Made by a program: the position numbers and the translations under genes. The notes beneath the pieces were generated by a model, which saw only the letters and a list, made by a program, of their open reading frames with translations, had not been told where the DNA came from and searched no databases. A stretch of DNA of 64,000 bases from Flavobacteriaceae bacterium PS02337 (lineage in GTDB: Bacteria > Bacteroidota > Bacteroidia > Flavobacteriales > Flavobacteriaceae), in contig JASCOE010000008.1 of assembly GCA_029959285.1 (NCBI GenBank), forward strand, positions 1-64,000. Direction: 5' to 3'. Positions 8,533 through 17,180 of the stretch are shown here, in pieces (the stretch's first letter is position 1; each line of letters opens with the position of its first letter).

Positions 8533-9573
8533 TTGAGTCTAAAAAAAATAATCACAATAAGTTTCGTAGCCATAATTTCAGTTTTATTGATTTATGGTTT
8601 TATTTTAATCAGTAAAATTTTTAGTTCTAATACTAAATTTGAAGAAAAAGAGGTATATGTTTATGTTCCAACAGACGCTAATTATGCCGATGTAAAGAAG
8701 ATATTGGCTCCGTATGTAAAAGACTTCGAAAACTTTGAAATGGTAGCTGAAAAAAGAGATTATCCGCAAAATGTAAAATCGGGTCGTTTTCTTTTAAAGA
8801 AAGATATGAATAATATCGATCTAGTTCGTGCAATGCGTTCTAACATTCCGGTTAAGCTAGTTTTTAATAATCAAGAACGCTTAGAAAACTTCGCTGGTAG
8901 AATTGGTGCAGAAATCGAAGCCGACAGTTTATCTTTATTGAAAGCCATAAAAGATCCTGTATTCTTAGCCGCAAACGGATTTAACGAAGAAAACGTTTTT
9001 GCAATGTTTATTCCGAATACTTATGAAATTTATTGGAATACTTCGGCTGAAAAATTCCGTGATAAAATGATTAAAGAATACCATAATTTTTGGACAGAAG
9101 ATAGAATAGCTAAAGCAAAAGCACAAGGATTAACTCCAGTTCAAGCTACAATTTTAGCTTCAATTGTTCACAAAGAATCAGTTAAAAAAGATGAAAGACC
9201 TCGTATTGCAGGCGTTTATTTGAATCGTTTGCGTTTAGAAATGCCTTTACAAGCAGATCCGACGGTTATTTATTCTTTGAAATTAAGAGACAATAATTTT
9301 GATCAGGTTATAAAAAGAGTTTTTTATAATGATTTGATTATGAAATCTCCATATAATACTTATGTAAATAAAGGACTACCGCCGGGACCAATCGCAATGC
9401 CTGATATAACGGCTTTAGAAGCAGTTTTAAATCCAGAGAAAAACGATTATATCTATTTCTGTGCAAGTGTTGAACGTTTCGGATATCATGAGTTTGCAGC
9501 AACTTTGGCAGAACATAATGTAAACGCAAAAAAATATTCTGACTGGATCGCTAGTCAAGGAGTAACGAGATAA
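8533..9573 (+). CDS. mltG: Endolytic murein transglycosylase MltG
   Basis: MltG cuts nascent peptidoglycan strands and is thought to set glycan length. The protein has 346 residues: one N-terminal membrane helix (about 7-28), a LysM-like region, and the YceG catalytic domain with the essential glutamate at E215 in HKESVKKDE (E218 in E. coli). The downstream signature PNTYEIYW lies nearby. The start is TTG at 8533; no ATG occurs until well inside the domain. It is 11 bases after the GNAT gene and ends at a strong terminator. Confidence 0.94.
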   Translation: MSLKKIITISFVAIISVLLIYGFILISKIFSSNTKFEEKEVYVYVPTDANYADVKKILAPYVKDFENFEMVAEKRDYPQNVKSGRFLLKKDMNNIDLVRAMRSNIPVKLVFNNQERLENFAGRIGAEIEADSLSLLKAIKDPVFLAANGFNEENVFAMFIPNTYEIYWNTSAEKFRDKMIKEYHNFWTEDRIAKAKAQGLTPVQATILASIVHKESVKKDERPRIAGVYLNRLRLEMPLQADPTVIYSLKLRDNNFDQVIKRVFYNDLIMKSPYNTYVNKGLPPGPIAMPDITALEAVLNPEKNDYIYFCASVERFGYHEFAATLAEHNVNAKKYSDWIASQGVTR

Positions 9574-9597
9574 TTTTATCTTCCAAAAATAAAAATG

Positions 9598-9630
9598 AAA
9601 ACCGAAGTAATTGACTTCGGTTTTTTTGTG
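9598..9630 (+). terminator. Terminator of the dapF-mltG operon
   Basis: A perfect stem (AAACCGAAGT / ACTTCGGTTT) with a T-run lies 24 bases after the mltG stop. Confidence 0.88.
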
Positions 9631-9998
9631 CCTTATTTTGAGCCAAAATTATTTTTCATTTAAAAATTATTGAATTATTATTTTGACTAATTTTTAAATC
9701 GAAAGTCATTAAAATTTAAACATTTTTTAGTCTTAAATTTTATAAAATTCAAAAACTCATTTTCAAAATTAGCACAAAAACGAGTAATTTATTGTAGTCT
9801 ATTTCTTTCTTTTTTAATGAATTTGCTTAAAATTAATATAAAATTGAATTTTTTTTGACCTAAATTTTCCATTTTTGAGGTTAATAAATCGTTACCAAAA
9901 TCTTTCGGAATCCATTAGTATAACTGGGATGAAAGCGGATCTTACTTTTTGAATAAAAATGTTAAAATGCTGATTAATAGCATATTTTGAAAATGTCT
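9631..9998. other. AT-rich gene-free stretch
   Basis: About 370 bases of very AT-rich sequence without an ORF, a stable hairpin or a recognised RNA. I see no DnaA-box cluster. It probably serves only as the long upstream region of the lysozyme-like gene. Confidence 0.5.
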
Positions 9999-10006
9999 TA
10001 TCTTTG
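9999..10006 (+). promoter_or_regulatory. Candidate -7 box for the lysozyme-like gene
   Basis: TATCTTTG is a perfect TAnnTTTG and lies 49 bases before the ATG at 10056. A good -33 box at the usual distance is not evident. Confidence 0.5.
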
Positions 10007-10055
10007 CACCGTAGAAATTTCAAGAGGGTGACAGCGTTTTGAAGAAAAACAATTT

Positions 10056-10694
10056 ATGATAAAGAAATGGTATTTTTATGCGAGTTTAGTCGTTATTATT
10101 ACATTTTTAAGTTTGGGATTTATTCCCAATAAAATAGAAACCAAACCTTGGTTTTTAGTTGAAAAAACAGATGGATCAGAATACATTTTTCCATCAAAAG
10201 AAAAGGATGATTATCCAACCAACAACGTCCCATACACAGGAAATCATCTTATAGGATTTAAAGAAGCTGTAGCTTTTAAAGAATCACAAGGGAAATACAG
10301 ATTAGTAAATTCTCTTGGTTACATGGGTAAATATCAATTTGGTTCTAAAGCTTTAAGAGCAATCGGAATTAATGATAACAAAGCCTTTTTAAAAGATCCT
10401 GCTCTACAAGAAAAAGCTTTTATGGCTTTGTTAGCCAAAAACAAATGGATTTTACGTTACGAAATTCAAAAGTACAACGGTAAAATCATCAGTGGTATTG
10501 AAATTACCGAATCTGGAATTTTAGCTGCAGCACATTTAGGTGGTGCGGGTTCTGTCAAGAATTTTTTCAAAAACAAAGGTAGCAGACATTTTAGAGATGC
10601 TTTCGGAACTTCTTTGAAAAGCTACATGAGAGATTTTGCAGGTTACGATCTTTCTTTTATAGAAGCAGATAGTAACGCAACAGTAAACGACTAA
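10056..10694 (+). CDS. Membrane-anchored lysozyme-like (transglycosylase-related) protein
   Basis: This 212-residue protein has an N-terminal hydrophobic helix (about 5-24) that may anchor or export it. A compact lysozyme-like core follows. The likely catalytic glutamate is E76 in FKESQGKY, followed by GYMGKYQFG, which echoes the ES...GxMQ motifs of soluble lytic transglycosylases. No LysM or SH3 domain is visible. It likely acts on peptidoglycan in the periplasm, but activity is not proven from sequence. It is transcribed alone between two terminators. Confidence 0.72.
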   Translation: MIKKWYFYASLVVIITFLSLGFIPNKIETKPWFLVEKTDGSEYIFPSKEKDDYPTNNVPYTGNHLIGFKEAVAFKESQGKYRLVNSLGYMGKYQFGSKALRAIGINDNKAFLKDPALQEKAFMALLAKNKWILRYEIQKYNGKIISGIEITESGILAAAHLGGAGSVKNFFKNKGSRHFRDAFGTSLKSYMRDFAGYDLSFIEADSNATVND

Positions 10695-10697
10695 ATT

Positions 10698-10736
10698 AAA
10701 AGAGGTTGTTTCGCAATTGTGAAACAACCTCTTTTT
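10698..10736. terminator. Bidirectional terminator
   Basis: A 15-base perfect stem (AAAAGAGGTTGTTTC and its complement) has A/T tails on both sides. It separates the lysozyme-like gene from the converging mutB. Confidence 0.88.
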
Positions 10737-10770
10737 CTATTTTTTAATCTCTTTAATAGTTGTGTTTTTT

Positions 10771-10797
10771 TGAGACTGAGAACTGAGACTGTAAACT
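10771..10797. repeat. CAGT-word half-element
   Basis: GAGACTGAGAACTGAGACTG followed by TAAACTT matches only the right arm of the CAGT-word palindromes. There is no left arm. It abuts the mutB stop. Confidence 0.65.
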
Positions 10798-12929
10798 TAA
10801 TCTATCAAGGCTTCTAAAATTTTTATTGCCGCTTCACTAATTTTAGTTCCTGGACCAAAAACTGCCGAAGCTCCAGCATCAAATAAAAATTGATAGTCCT
10901 GAGACGGAATTACGCCGCCTACAATTACCATAATATCATCTCTGCCATGTTTTTTCAATTCTTCTATAACTTGCGGAACTAATGTTTTATGTCCAGCTGC
11001 AAGAGATGAAACACCTAATATATGCACATCGTTTTCTACAGCTTGTTTTGCAGCTTCTGTAGGAGTTTGAAATAAAGGACCAATATCAACATCAAAACCT
11101 ACATCGGCATAACCTGTCGCTACTACCTTTGCGCCACGATCATGACCATCTTGTCCCATTTTTGCAATCATAATTCTTGGGCGTCTTCCTTCTTGTTTTG
11201 CAAAAACATCAGCTAGTTGTTTTGCACGTTCAAAATTTTCGTCATTTTTTATTGCTGCACTATACACTCCGCTAAAAGATTTGATTTGTGCTTTAAAACG
11301 GCCGAAAACTGTTTCCAATGCATTACTGATTTCGCCTAATGTTGCTCTGTTTCTAGCTGCTTCAATTGCAATTTCTAATAAGTTTCCTTGCCCAGTTTGC
11401 GCACAAACGATTAATTTTTCTAGTGAATTATTTACTTTTTCAGAATCTCTTGTTTGTTTTATTTCTTCTAGACGTTCAACTTGTTGTTTACGCACTAATT
11501 GATTGTCAACATCTAAAATGTCTAAAGGATCTTCTTTTTCTAAACGAAATTGATTTACTCCAACAATAATATCTTGTCCGCTGTCAATTCTTGCTTGTTT
11601 TCTAGCGGCAGCTTCTTCAATTCGAAGTTTCGGAATTCCAGCTTCAATAGCTTTTGTCATTCCGCCTAATTCTTCAACTTCTTCAATAAGTTTCCAAGTT
11701 TTTTCTGTAATGTCATTTGTTAGACTTTCAACATAATAACTTCCCGCCCAAGGATCAACAGTTTTGGTAATTTTAGTTTCCTCTTGAAGAAAAATCTGAG
11801 TATTACGTGCAATTCTTGCCGAGAAATCTGTTGGTAGCGCAATTGCTTCGTCTAACGCATTTGTATGCAAAGATTGTGTTCCTCCAAAAACTGCAGCTGT
11901 AGCTTCAATACAAGTACGAGCTACATTATTAAAAGGATCTTGTTCAGTTAAACTCCAACCGCTGGTTTGACAATGGGTTCTTAAAGCTAAAGATTTATCA
12001 CTTTTCGGATTGAATTGCTGTAATAATTTCGCCCAAATCATTCGTCCGGCTCTCATTTTGGCAATTTCCATAAAATGATTCATTCCAATTGCCCAAAAGA
12101 AAGATAGGCGAGGAGCAAATTCGTCAATTGTCATTCCTGTTGATAATCCGGTTCTAATATATTCTAAACCATCGGCTAAAGTATAAGCTAATTCAATATC
12201 AGCAGTTGCTCCAGCTTCCTGCATGTGATATCCAGAAATAGAGATAGAATTGAATTTTGGCATTTTTTTGCTCGTAAATTCAAAAATATCTGCAATTATT
12301 TTCATCGAAGGAGTTGGCGGATATATATACGTATTTCTAACCATAAACTCCTTTAAAATGTCATTTTGAATGGTTCCAGCCAGTTTTTCGGGACTAACTC
12401 CTTGTTCTTCTGCCGCAACGATATAAAAAGCCATAATCGGCAAAACGGCTCCATTCATAGTCATAGAAACTGACATTTCATCTAACGGGATCTTATCGAA
12501 AAGCACTTTCATATCTTCTACAGAATCAATTGCGACGCCAGCTTTGCCAACATCGCCGACAACTCTTTCGTGATCTGAGTCGTAACCGCGATGCGTTGGT
12601 AAATCAAAAGCAATGGAAAGTCCTTTTTGACCCGCAGCTAAATTTTTTCTGTAAAAAGCATTGCTTTCTTCTGCGGTAGAAAATCCTGCATATTGACGAA
12701 TTGTCCACGGACGTCTCACGTACATTGTAGGGTATGGTCCGCGCAAATTGGGCGCAAAACCTGCTCCAAAATCAAGAAATTCTAAAGCTGAAATATCTTT
12801 CTCACAGTAGTTTCTTTTGATTTCAATTCCTTCTGCGGTCGTAAAGTTCTCAGCCAAGTTTTCTAATTCTTGACTTTCGAGTTTCGACTTTTGATTTTGA
12901 AGATTTATATGTTTAAGGTCTTTTCTCAA
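10797..12929 (-). CDS. mutB: Methylmalonyl-CoA mutase, large (catalytic) subunit
   Basis: This is the B12-dependent enzyme that interconverts methylmalonyl-CoA and succinyl-CoA, used in propionate metabolism. It has 710 residues. The TIM-barrel catalytic domain (about 40-540) includes the [18 protein letters not shown] segment. The C-terminal cobalamin-binding domain (about 575-705) has the lower-ligand motif DGHDRGAKV. The start is TTG at 12929 because no ATG lies near; the next methionine is inside the conserved barrel. The small subunit mutA lies upstream on the same strand, but a toxin-antitoxin pair separates them. The GTPase chaperone gene meaB is 43 kb away. Confidence 0.96.
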   Translation of the reverse strand: MRKDLKHINLQNQKSKLESQELENLAENFTTAEGIEIKRNYCEKDISALEFLDFGAGFAPNLRGPYPTMYVRRPWTIRQYAGFSTAEESNAFYRKNLAAGQKGLSIAFDLPTHRGYDSDHERVVGDVGKAGVAIDSVEDMKVLFDKIPLDEMSVSMTMNGAVLPIMAFYIVAAEEQGVSPEKLAGTIQNDILKEFMVRNTYIYPPTPSMKIIADIFEFTSKKMPKFNSISISGYHMQEAGATADIELAYTLADGLEYIRTGLSTGMTIDEFAPRLSFFWAIGMNHFMEIAKMRAGRMIWAKLLQQFNPKSDKSLALRTHCQTSGWSLTEQDPFNNVARTCIEATAAVFGGTQSLHTNALDEAIALPTDFSARIARNTQIFLQEETKITKTVDPWAGSYYVESLTNDITEKTWKLIEEVEELGGMTKAIEAGIPKLRIEEAAARKQARIDSGQDIIVGVNQFRLEKEDPLDILDVDNQLVRKQQVERLEEIKQTRDSEKVNNSLEKLIVCAQTGQGNLLEIAIEAARNRATLGEISNALETVFGRFKAQIKSFSGVYSAAIKNDENFERAKQLADVFAKQEGRRPRIMIAKMGQDGHDRGAKVVATGYADVGFDVDIGPLFQTPTEAAKQAVENDVHILGVSSLAAGHKTLVPQVIEELKKHGRDDIMVIVGGVIPSQDYQFLFDAGASAVFGPGTKISEAAIKILEALID

Positions 12930-12944
12930 TGTAAATGTTATTAT

Positions 12945-13235
12945 TTAAAATATGTTCAAATCACTATTTCTTGATGTATGAAAAATAGATTTTATGACTA
13001 CAGAATTTTCATAGATTGAATAGTGTATGGCATACGGAAAAGTTTTGAAAAAGATGATTCTAACATTATCATATTTTATTTGAAATTGAAAAGGATTCTT
13101 AGTAATAAAAGCAATACTTTTTTTTAAAGAATCATTAAATCTGATAGCCAATCTTGGATTTATATTTTTGTAAAATAGTAGAGACTCTTTATAATCCTTT
13201 TTAGCTTCTTCAAGAATAACTATTTTATAACTCAT
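12945..13235 (-). CDS. RelE/ParE-family toxin
   Basis: This small basic protein of 96 residues reads as a RelE/ParE-fold toxin. It has an N-terminal helix with EEAKKDYKESLLFY, a middle strand region, and a late arginine in HTSRNSD typical of the family's tail. The ATG at 13235 overlaps the end of the antitoxin ORF by 11 bases (ATGAGTTATAA), the usual translational coupling of type II modules. Family members cut ribosome-bound mRNA or poison gyrase; which applies here is unknown. The module sits inside the mutA-mutB transcription unit, 15 bases before mutB. Confidence 0.82.
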   Translation of the reverse strand: MSYKIVILEEAKKDYKESLLFYKNINPRLAIRFNDSLKKSIAFITKNPFQFQIKYDNVRIIFFKTFPYAIHYSIYENSVVIKSIFHTSRNSDLNIF

Positions 13236-13461
13236 CTTCAATTTCTTTTAAAAAATCATCAATGTCAGTAACATTCTTTGGATTTTTTAAATAGTTTTCT
13301 GTTCTTTCTCTAACTTGATCAATTTGCCATTGAGGAACTTGATATTCATCATTTTGAACTGGTAAAATAATTACTTCTACCTTATCTGCTGTAAAATCAT
13401 CTGGCAAGACAACAGTTACAGAATGATTTTTAACGGATATAATTTGTCTGATGGCTTCCAT
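13225..13461 (-). CDS. Antitoxin of the RelE/ParE pair
   Basis: This 78-residue acidic protein precedes and overlaps the toxin gene. Its N-terminal part (HSVTVVLPDDFTADKVEVI, about 13-31) looks like a small beta-rich DNA-binding or swapped-hairpin fold, and its C-terminal half is a charged helix ending DFLKEIEDEL, as in antitoxins that wrap their toxin. The pairing with a RelE/ParE toxin makes the antitoxin role likely. The antitoxin family is not certain. It starts 42 bases after the mutA stop. Confidence 0.75.
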   Translation of the reverse strand: MEAIRQIISVKNHSVTVVLPDDFTADKVEVIILPVQNDEYQVPQWQIDQVRERTENYLKNPKNVTDIDDFLKEIEDEL

Positions 13462-13503
13462 AATTATTTAGTTTTTATTAAATATAACGAATTGAAATTG
13501 ATT

Positions 13504-14868
13504 TTACTCAAGCTCCAATCTTTCTTGCTCCAATTTCTCAGCCAATCTTTTTTCGATTATAGGCGTAATTAATGTTTTTCTTGGTTTTATTTTTACAAAA
13601 GGAAACAATTCTAAATCGTGTTTCATTCGGTCTTCTTTGTTTGGATATTTATTTGTACCTAAAAGAACTTCTTTCTTAGAATCGAATAATTCCTGTTCTT
13701 TATTAGCACTTTCTTGAATTTTCTTTTTGATTGTGCCGTCGTTTAAAAGTTTCAAAAAACCTCCGTTTGCTTCAATATCTTTAAATAAAGTCAAGCTTTT
13801 TTCTGCCAATTGTGTTGTTAAACTTTCAATATAATAACTTCCATCGGCTGGATTATTTACTTTGTCAAAATAACTTTCGTGTTTTAGAATCAAAAGCTGA
13901 TTTCTTGCAATTCGATCCCCGAATTCGTTGTCTTTGTGGTATAATGCGTCATAAGGCAAATTGGCAATTGCATCTGAACCACCCAAAATTGCCGACATGC
14001 ATTCGGTTGTAGTGCGAAGCATATTCACATTATAATCATAAATTGTTTTGTTACGTTTAGTTGGCGTTACCAAAAAATGACATTTTATTTTAGAATTGTA
14101 TTCTGTTGCAATTAAATCAAAAAGCATTCGAAGCGCACGAAGTTTAGCAATTTCGAAGAAATAATTGGTTCCAACCGATATTTGAAAAACAATAGGTTTT
14201 GAAAAATCAGAAAAACGATTCAAATATTCGTTTGCATGCGCTAAACTAAAAGCAATTTGCTGTGTAATGTTGGCGCCAGAATTTTGGTATAAACCTAAAT
14301 CAACGCTTATAATATTAAGATTCGAGGTATTTTTAAAAAGTAAATCTAAAGTTTCAAAGTTATTTTTCTCTGAAGTAATAAACCAATTTCCATCTTTTGC
14401 CAATTGACCAATTGGATCAAAATTGCAGTAAAAAAAAGCTTTTTTCTGAATCGAAATCGTGTCTAATTTTTTAACGAAATCGATTGAGATGAAATTCAAA
14501 TTAAAGTAAACGATTTTGTTTTCTAAAGGAAGATTATTTAATAATTTCTCAATGTCAATTTTATCATTTTCGATAGTAAAACGAAGACTTTCTGCACCTC
14601 TTTCTAAAGTGTTTAAAGCGCGCTCGATAGATTTTTCTACATCGAAAACAAAGATATTTTGGCAGATTTTAAAATCTGAGGCTTGTGTATTTACATTTGC
14701 TGCTTTTGTAAATTCATCGCTGTGATAAAAAGGTTTTACCTGTATATCTTCGGGTGAATTCCAAATAACAGTCTGATTGTAATCGGCTCCATCTAATTCA
14801 AACTGAATTTTTTGTTTCCATTGTTTGGATGAAATCGGATTAAAATCGTCGAATAGGTTAGTGGCCAT
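13504..14868 (-). CDS. mutA: Methylmalonyl-CoA mutase, small subunit (short form)
   Basis: This is the non-catalytic partner of MutB. The 454-residue protein shares the mutase barrel pattern, for example the late segment CMSAILGGSDAI and then DRIARNQ. It stops before a B12-binding domain. The classical Propionibacterium small subunit is over 600 residues and keeps a vestigial B12 domain, so this form has lost that tail. It lies 14 bases after ftsB on the same strand, and the toxin-antitoxin pair follows before mutB. An operon ftsB-mutA-antitoxin-toxin-mutB is likely. Confidence 0.92.
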   Translation of the reverse strand: MATNLFDDFNPISSKQWKQKIQFELDGADYNQTVIWNSPEDIQVKPFYHSDEFTKAANVNTQASDFKICQNIFVFDVEKSIERALNTLERGAESLRFTIENDKIDIEKLLNNLPLENKIVYFNLNFISIDFVKKLDTISIQKKAFFYCNFDPIGQLAKDGNWFITSEKNNFETLDLLFKNTSNLNIISVDLGLYQNSGANITQQIAFSLAHANEYLNRFSDFSKPIVFQISVGTNYFFEIAKLRALRMLFDLIATEYNSKIKCHFLVTPTKRNKTIYDYNVNMLRTTTECMSAILGGSDAIANLPYDALYHKDNEFGDRIARNQLLILKHESYFDKVNNPADGSYYIESLTTQLAEKSLTLFKDIEANGGFLKLLNDGTIKKKIQESANKEQELFDSKKEVLLGTNKYPNKEDRMKHDLELFPFVKIKPRKTLITPIIEKRLAEKLEQERLELE

Positions 14869-14882
14869 TGTGTTTTGTTTGA

Positions 14883-15215
14883 TTATTCTTTTTCTTGAAT
14901 AGTGTCTCCTTCAAATTGTATAATGTAAATATCCTCGCTGTCTTTTTTCATAAAATACTTTTCGCGGGCGTATTTCTCAATTTGTTCTGGATTTTTGAGC
15001 TGTTTAATTTGCTCTTGATCTTTTTTGATTTCTTCTTGATAATATTTTTTATTATCCTGAAGTTCATTGATTTGTTCATCTAAAAAACGATGATCAAAAT
15101 AGGAGTAATTGTCTAAAAATAACATCCAAACAATAAAAAACAGCAAAACCCAAACGTATTTGTTGCCTAGGTATTTGAACCATTTTTTGTCTTTGTATGG
15201 ATTTTTAAATTTCAT
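14883..15215 (-). CDS. ftsB: FtsB/DivIC-family septum formation protein
   Basis: This is a small bitopic division protein of 110 residues. A short basic N-terminus is followed by one membrane helix (about 17-34, VWVLLFFIVWMLFL), a periplasmic coiled coil (about 45-80) and an EKYAREKYFMKK motif typical of FtsB/DivIC. It would act in the FtsQLB complex that activates septal wall synthesis. The reading frame stays open upstream to a methionine near 15299, but that stretch runs through a structured intergenic hairpin (15256-15332) and reads as non-protein, so the ATG at 15215 is chosen. Confidence 0.88.
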   Translation of the reverse strand: MKFKNPYKDKKWFKYLGNKYVWVLLFFIVWMLFLDNYSYFDHRFLDEQINELQDNKKYYQEEIKKDQEQIKQLKNPEQIEKYAREKYFMKKDSEDIYIIQFEGDTIQEKE

Positions 15216-15255
15216 TTTTAAACGAATATTTCTTTTGAATATGATGGGTGTTTCT

Positions 15256-15332
15256 AGCCCCGATAGAGCCGGTATCCTTTTTATGGCTTTTTCTGCCATA
15301 AAAAGATAAAGGCGAAAGCGGGAAATAGCTCC
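15256..15332 (+). repeat. Modular flavobacterial hairpin, copy A
   Basis: It begins AGCCCCGATAGAG and ends GCGGGAAATAGCTCC, with CCC/GGG closing pairs. The inner stem is TTTTTATGG / CCATAAAAA. The same outer frame occurs at 49953-50094 and 62334-62476. It may be a structured RNA or a non-autonomous palindromic element; Flavo-1 RNA of Rfam is a candidate I cannot verify. It lies between ftsB and udk. Confidence 0.7.
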
Positions 15333-15363
15333 TAATTAATATGGTTTAAATTTACGATAAAAA

Positions 15364-15972
15364 TTATAAAATTCTCTGATTAATTACAGCACGAACTACA
15401 TCAATTGCTACTGTATTGTATTTGTCATTCGGAATAATGATATCAGCAAATGCCTTTGTAGGTTCGATAAATTGTTCATGCATAGGCTTTAAGGTGGTTT
15501 GGTAACGGTTTAAAACCTCGTCGATATCACGTCCTCGTTCAGAAATATCTCTTTTTAAACGGCGAATTAATCTTTCGTCAGAATCAGCGTGAACATATAC
15601 TTTAATGTCAAAAAGCTCTCTTAATTCTGGATTTGTCAAAATTAAAATTCCTTCTACAATCATTACTTTTCTAGGATGTGTTGAAATTGTATCGTCAGTT
15701 CTATTATGCTGAATGAATGAATATACTGGCTGATCGATAGTTTCACCCGCTTTTAAGGCTTTAAGGTGTTTTACCAATAGTTCAAAATCGATGGCACGAG
15801 GGTGATCAAAATTGATTAGTGCTCTCTCGTCAAAAGACAAGTTATGGTTTTCTTTGTAATACGAATCTTGAGAAATTACCCCAACTTCTGTGTCTGGCAA
15901 TTCATTCATGATTTGGTGTACTACTGTTGTTTTTCCACTTCCTGTTCCTCCTGCAATTCCTATAATGAGCAT
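15364..15972 (-). CDS. udk: Uridine kinase
   Basis: This is a pyrimidine salvage kinase that phosphorylates uridine or cytidine to the monophosphate. The 202-residue length fits Udk. The P-loop GGTGSGKTT lies at 8-16, followed by the SQDSYYK segment (about 34-40), the NFDHPRAID substrate motif (about 54-62) and the RRLKRDISERGRD lid region (about 135-147). It lies upstream of ftsB on the same strand, with the modular hairpin in the 148-base gap, so co-transcription is uncertain. Confidence 0.96.
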   Translation of the reverse strand: MLIIGIAGGTGSGKTTVVHQIMNELPDTEVGVISQDSYYKENHNLSFDERALINFDHPRAIDFELLVKHLKALKAGETIDQPVYSFIQHNRTDDTISTHPRKVMIVEGILILTNPELRELFDIKVYVHADSDERLIRRLKRDISERGRDIDEVLNRYQTTLKPMHEQFIEPTKAFADIIIPNDKYNTVAIDVVRAVINQRIL

Positions 15973-16040
15973 AAATTTGATGTTATAATTTGTTTGGCAA
16001 AAATAATAATTTAACTGAATTGAATAAACATATTAATATA

Positions 16041-16132
16041 TTTAACCATATAAGCAATGTAAGTAAATTTAAGCCTCAAAATATTTAAGTAAAATGCTAC
16101 TTAACTGAACTTATATCGCTTATATGGTTAAA
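16041..16132. repeat. TTAACCATATAAG inverted repeat
   Basis: The left arm starts TTTAACCATATAAGC and the right arm ends GCTTATATGGTTAAA. The match continues imperfectly for about 32 bases around a 28-base middle. The middle itself holds TTTAAG and ACTTAA words. It fills most of the gap upstream of udk. Confidence 0.75.
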
Positions 16133-16169
16133 ATAAAAAAAAATCCCGAAAGTAAACCTTCGGGATTTC
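16133..16169 (-). terminator. Terminator of the SDR gene
   Basis: A perfect stem (AAATCCCGAA / TTCGGGATTT) has a long T-run on the minus strand. It lies downstream of the SDR stop. Confidence 0.85.
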
Positions 16170-16222
16170 GTGCAATCAGTATAGTTTTAAAAAAATATTC
16201 TGAATTTAGTAAGCACTTGTAA

Positions 16223-17104
16223 TTATTTATTCTTTTTTGCTTTTATCATCATTTCAAGCTGATCCCAAAGTTCTTCTGGAATTGCTTCTAATAAATTAAA
16301 TTGTCCTGCGCCTTTTAACCATTCGCCTCCATCAATTGTAATTACATCTCCATTGATGTAAGATGAAAAATCTGAAACTAAATACGCTGCTAAATTGGCT
16401 AATTCTTGGTGATCTCCAACTCTTTTCAATGGCACTTTTTTAGCCATGTCAAATTTTTCTGCTAAATCTCCAGGCAATAATCTGTCCCAAGCTCCTTTTG
16501 TTGGAAATGGTCCAGGTGCGATTGCATTAGAACGAATTCCGTATTTAGCCCATTCTACAGCAAGACTTCTTGTCATTGCCAAAACTCCTGCTTTTGCCGT
16601 AGCGCTCGGAACAACGTAAGCTGATCCTGTCCAAGCATAAGTAGTTACTATATTTAAAATCGTTGCCGAAGTTTGTTTGGTGTCAATCCAATGTTTTCCA
16701 AAAGCTAATGTGCAGTTTTTAGAACCTTTTAGTACGATATCTATAACAGTATCAAATGCATTTGCAGATAATCTTTCTGTTGGCGAAATAAAATTTCCAG
16801 CTGCATTGTTTAAAAGAACGTCTACTTTTCCGAAAACTTTCAAAGTTTCTTGAAGCATATTTTCTACTTCTTCGTAATGACGAACATCACATTGTAGTGG
16901 AAGACATTTACCTCCAGTCTCACTTTCCAGTTCGGCAGCTGTAGTTTTTAACTTTTCTAGATCTCTAGAAGTTATGGCTACTTGAGCTCCTAATTCGAGA
17001 AAATATTTGGTCATAGCTTTGCCTAAACCGCTTCCGCCGCCTGTAACGACAATGACTTTGCCTTGTAAAGCATCGTCACGTAACATTTTATCTGTGTAGC
17101 TCAT
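16223..17104 (-). CDS. SDR oxidoreductase, 2,4-dienoyl-CoA reductase-like
   Basis: This is a short-chain dehydrogenase of 293 residues. The cofactor loop GGGSGLGK lies near 21-28 and NNAAGNF near 102-108. The usual catalytic Tyr of YxxxK is not seen in its common form; the region reads VVPSATAKAG instead, as in the peroxisomal and mitochondrial dienoyl-CoA reductase branch, where the tyrosine is replaced. That supports a role in unsaturated fatty-acid beta-oxidation, which is inference. It is followed by a terminator and preceded by an aminotransferase gene on the same strand, 76 bases away. Confidence 0.82.
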   Translation of the reverse strand: MSYTDKMLRDDALQGKVIVVTGGGSGLGKAMTKYFLELGAQVAITSRDLEKLKTTAAELESETGGKCLPLQCDVRHYEEVENMLQETLKVFGKVDVLLNNAAGNFISPTERLSANAFDTVIDIVLKGSKNCTLAFGKHWIDTKQTSATILNIVTTYAWTGSAYVVPSATAKAGVLAMTRSLAVEWAKYGIRSNAIAPGPFPTKGAWDRLLPGDLAEKFDMAKKVPLKRVGDHQELANLAAYLVSDFSSYINGDVITIDGGEWLKGAGQFNLLEAIPEELWDQLEMMIKAKKNK

Positions 17105-17180
17105 ACTTTTTCTTTTTTTGCAATATTAATTAAATAAAATAGGATGCATGCATAATATTGTTATAAAATTTCAAAAAACT

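Noticed and set aside
12945-13461. Prophage or integrative element around the toxin-antitoxin pair
   Set aside because: No integrase, transposase, attachment repeat or base-composition change was seen on either side.
15109-15309. 66-residue plus-strand open frame
   Set aside because: It is antisense to ftsB and hairpin copy A.
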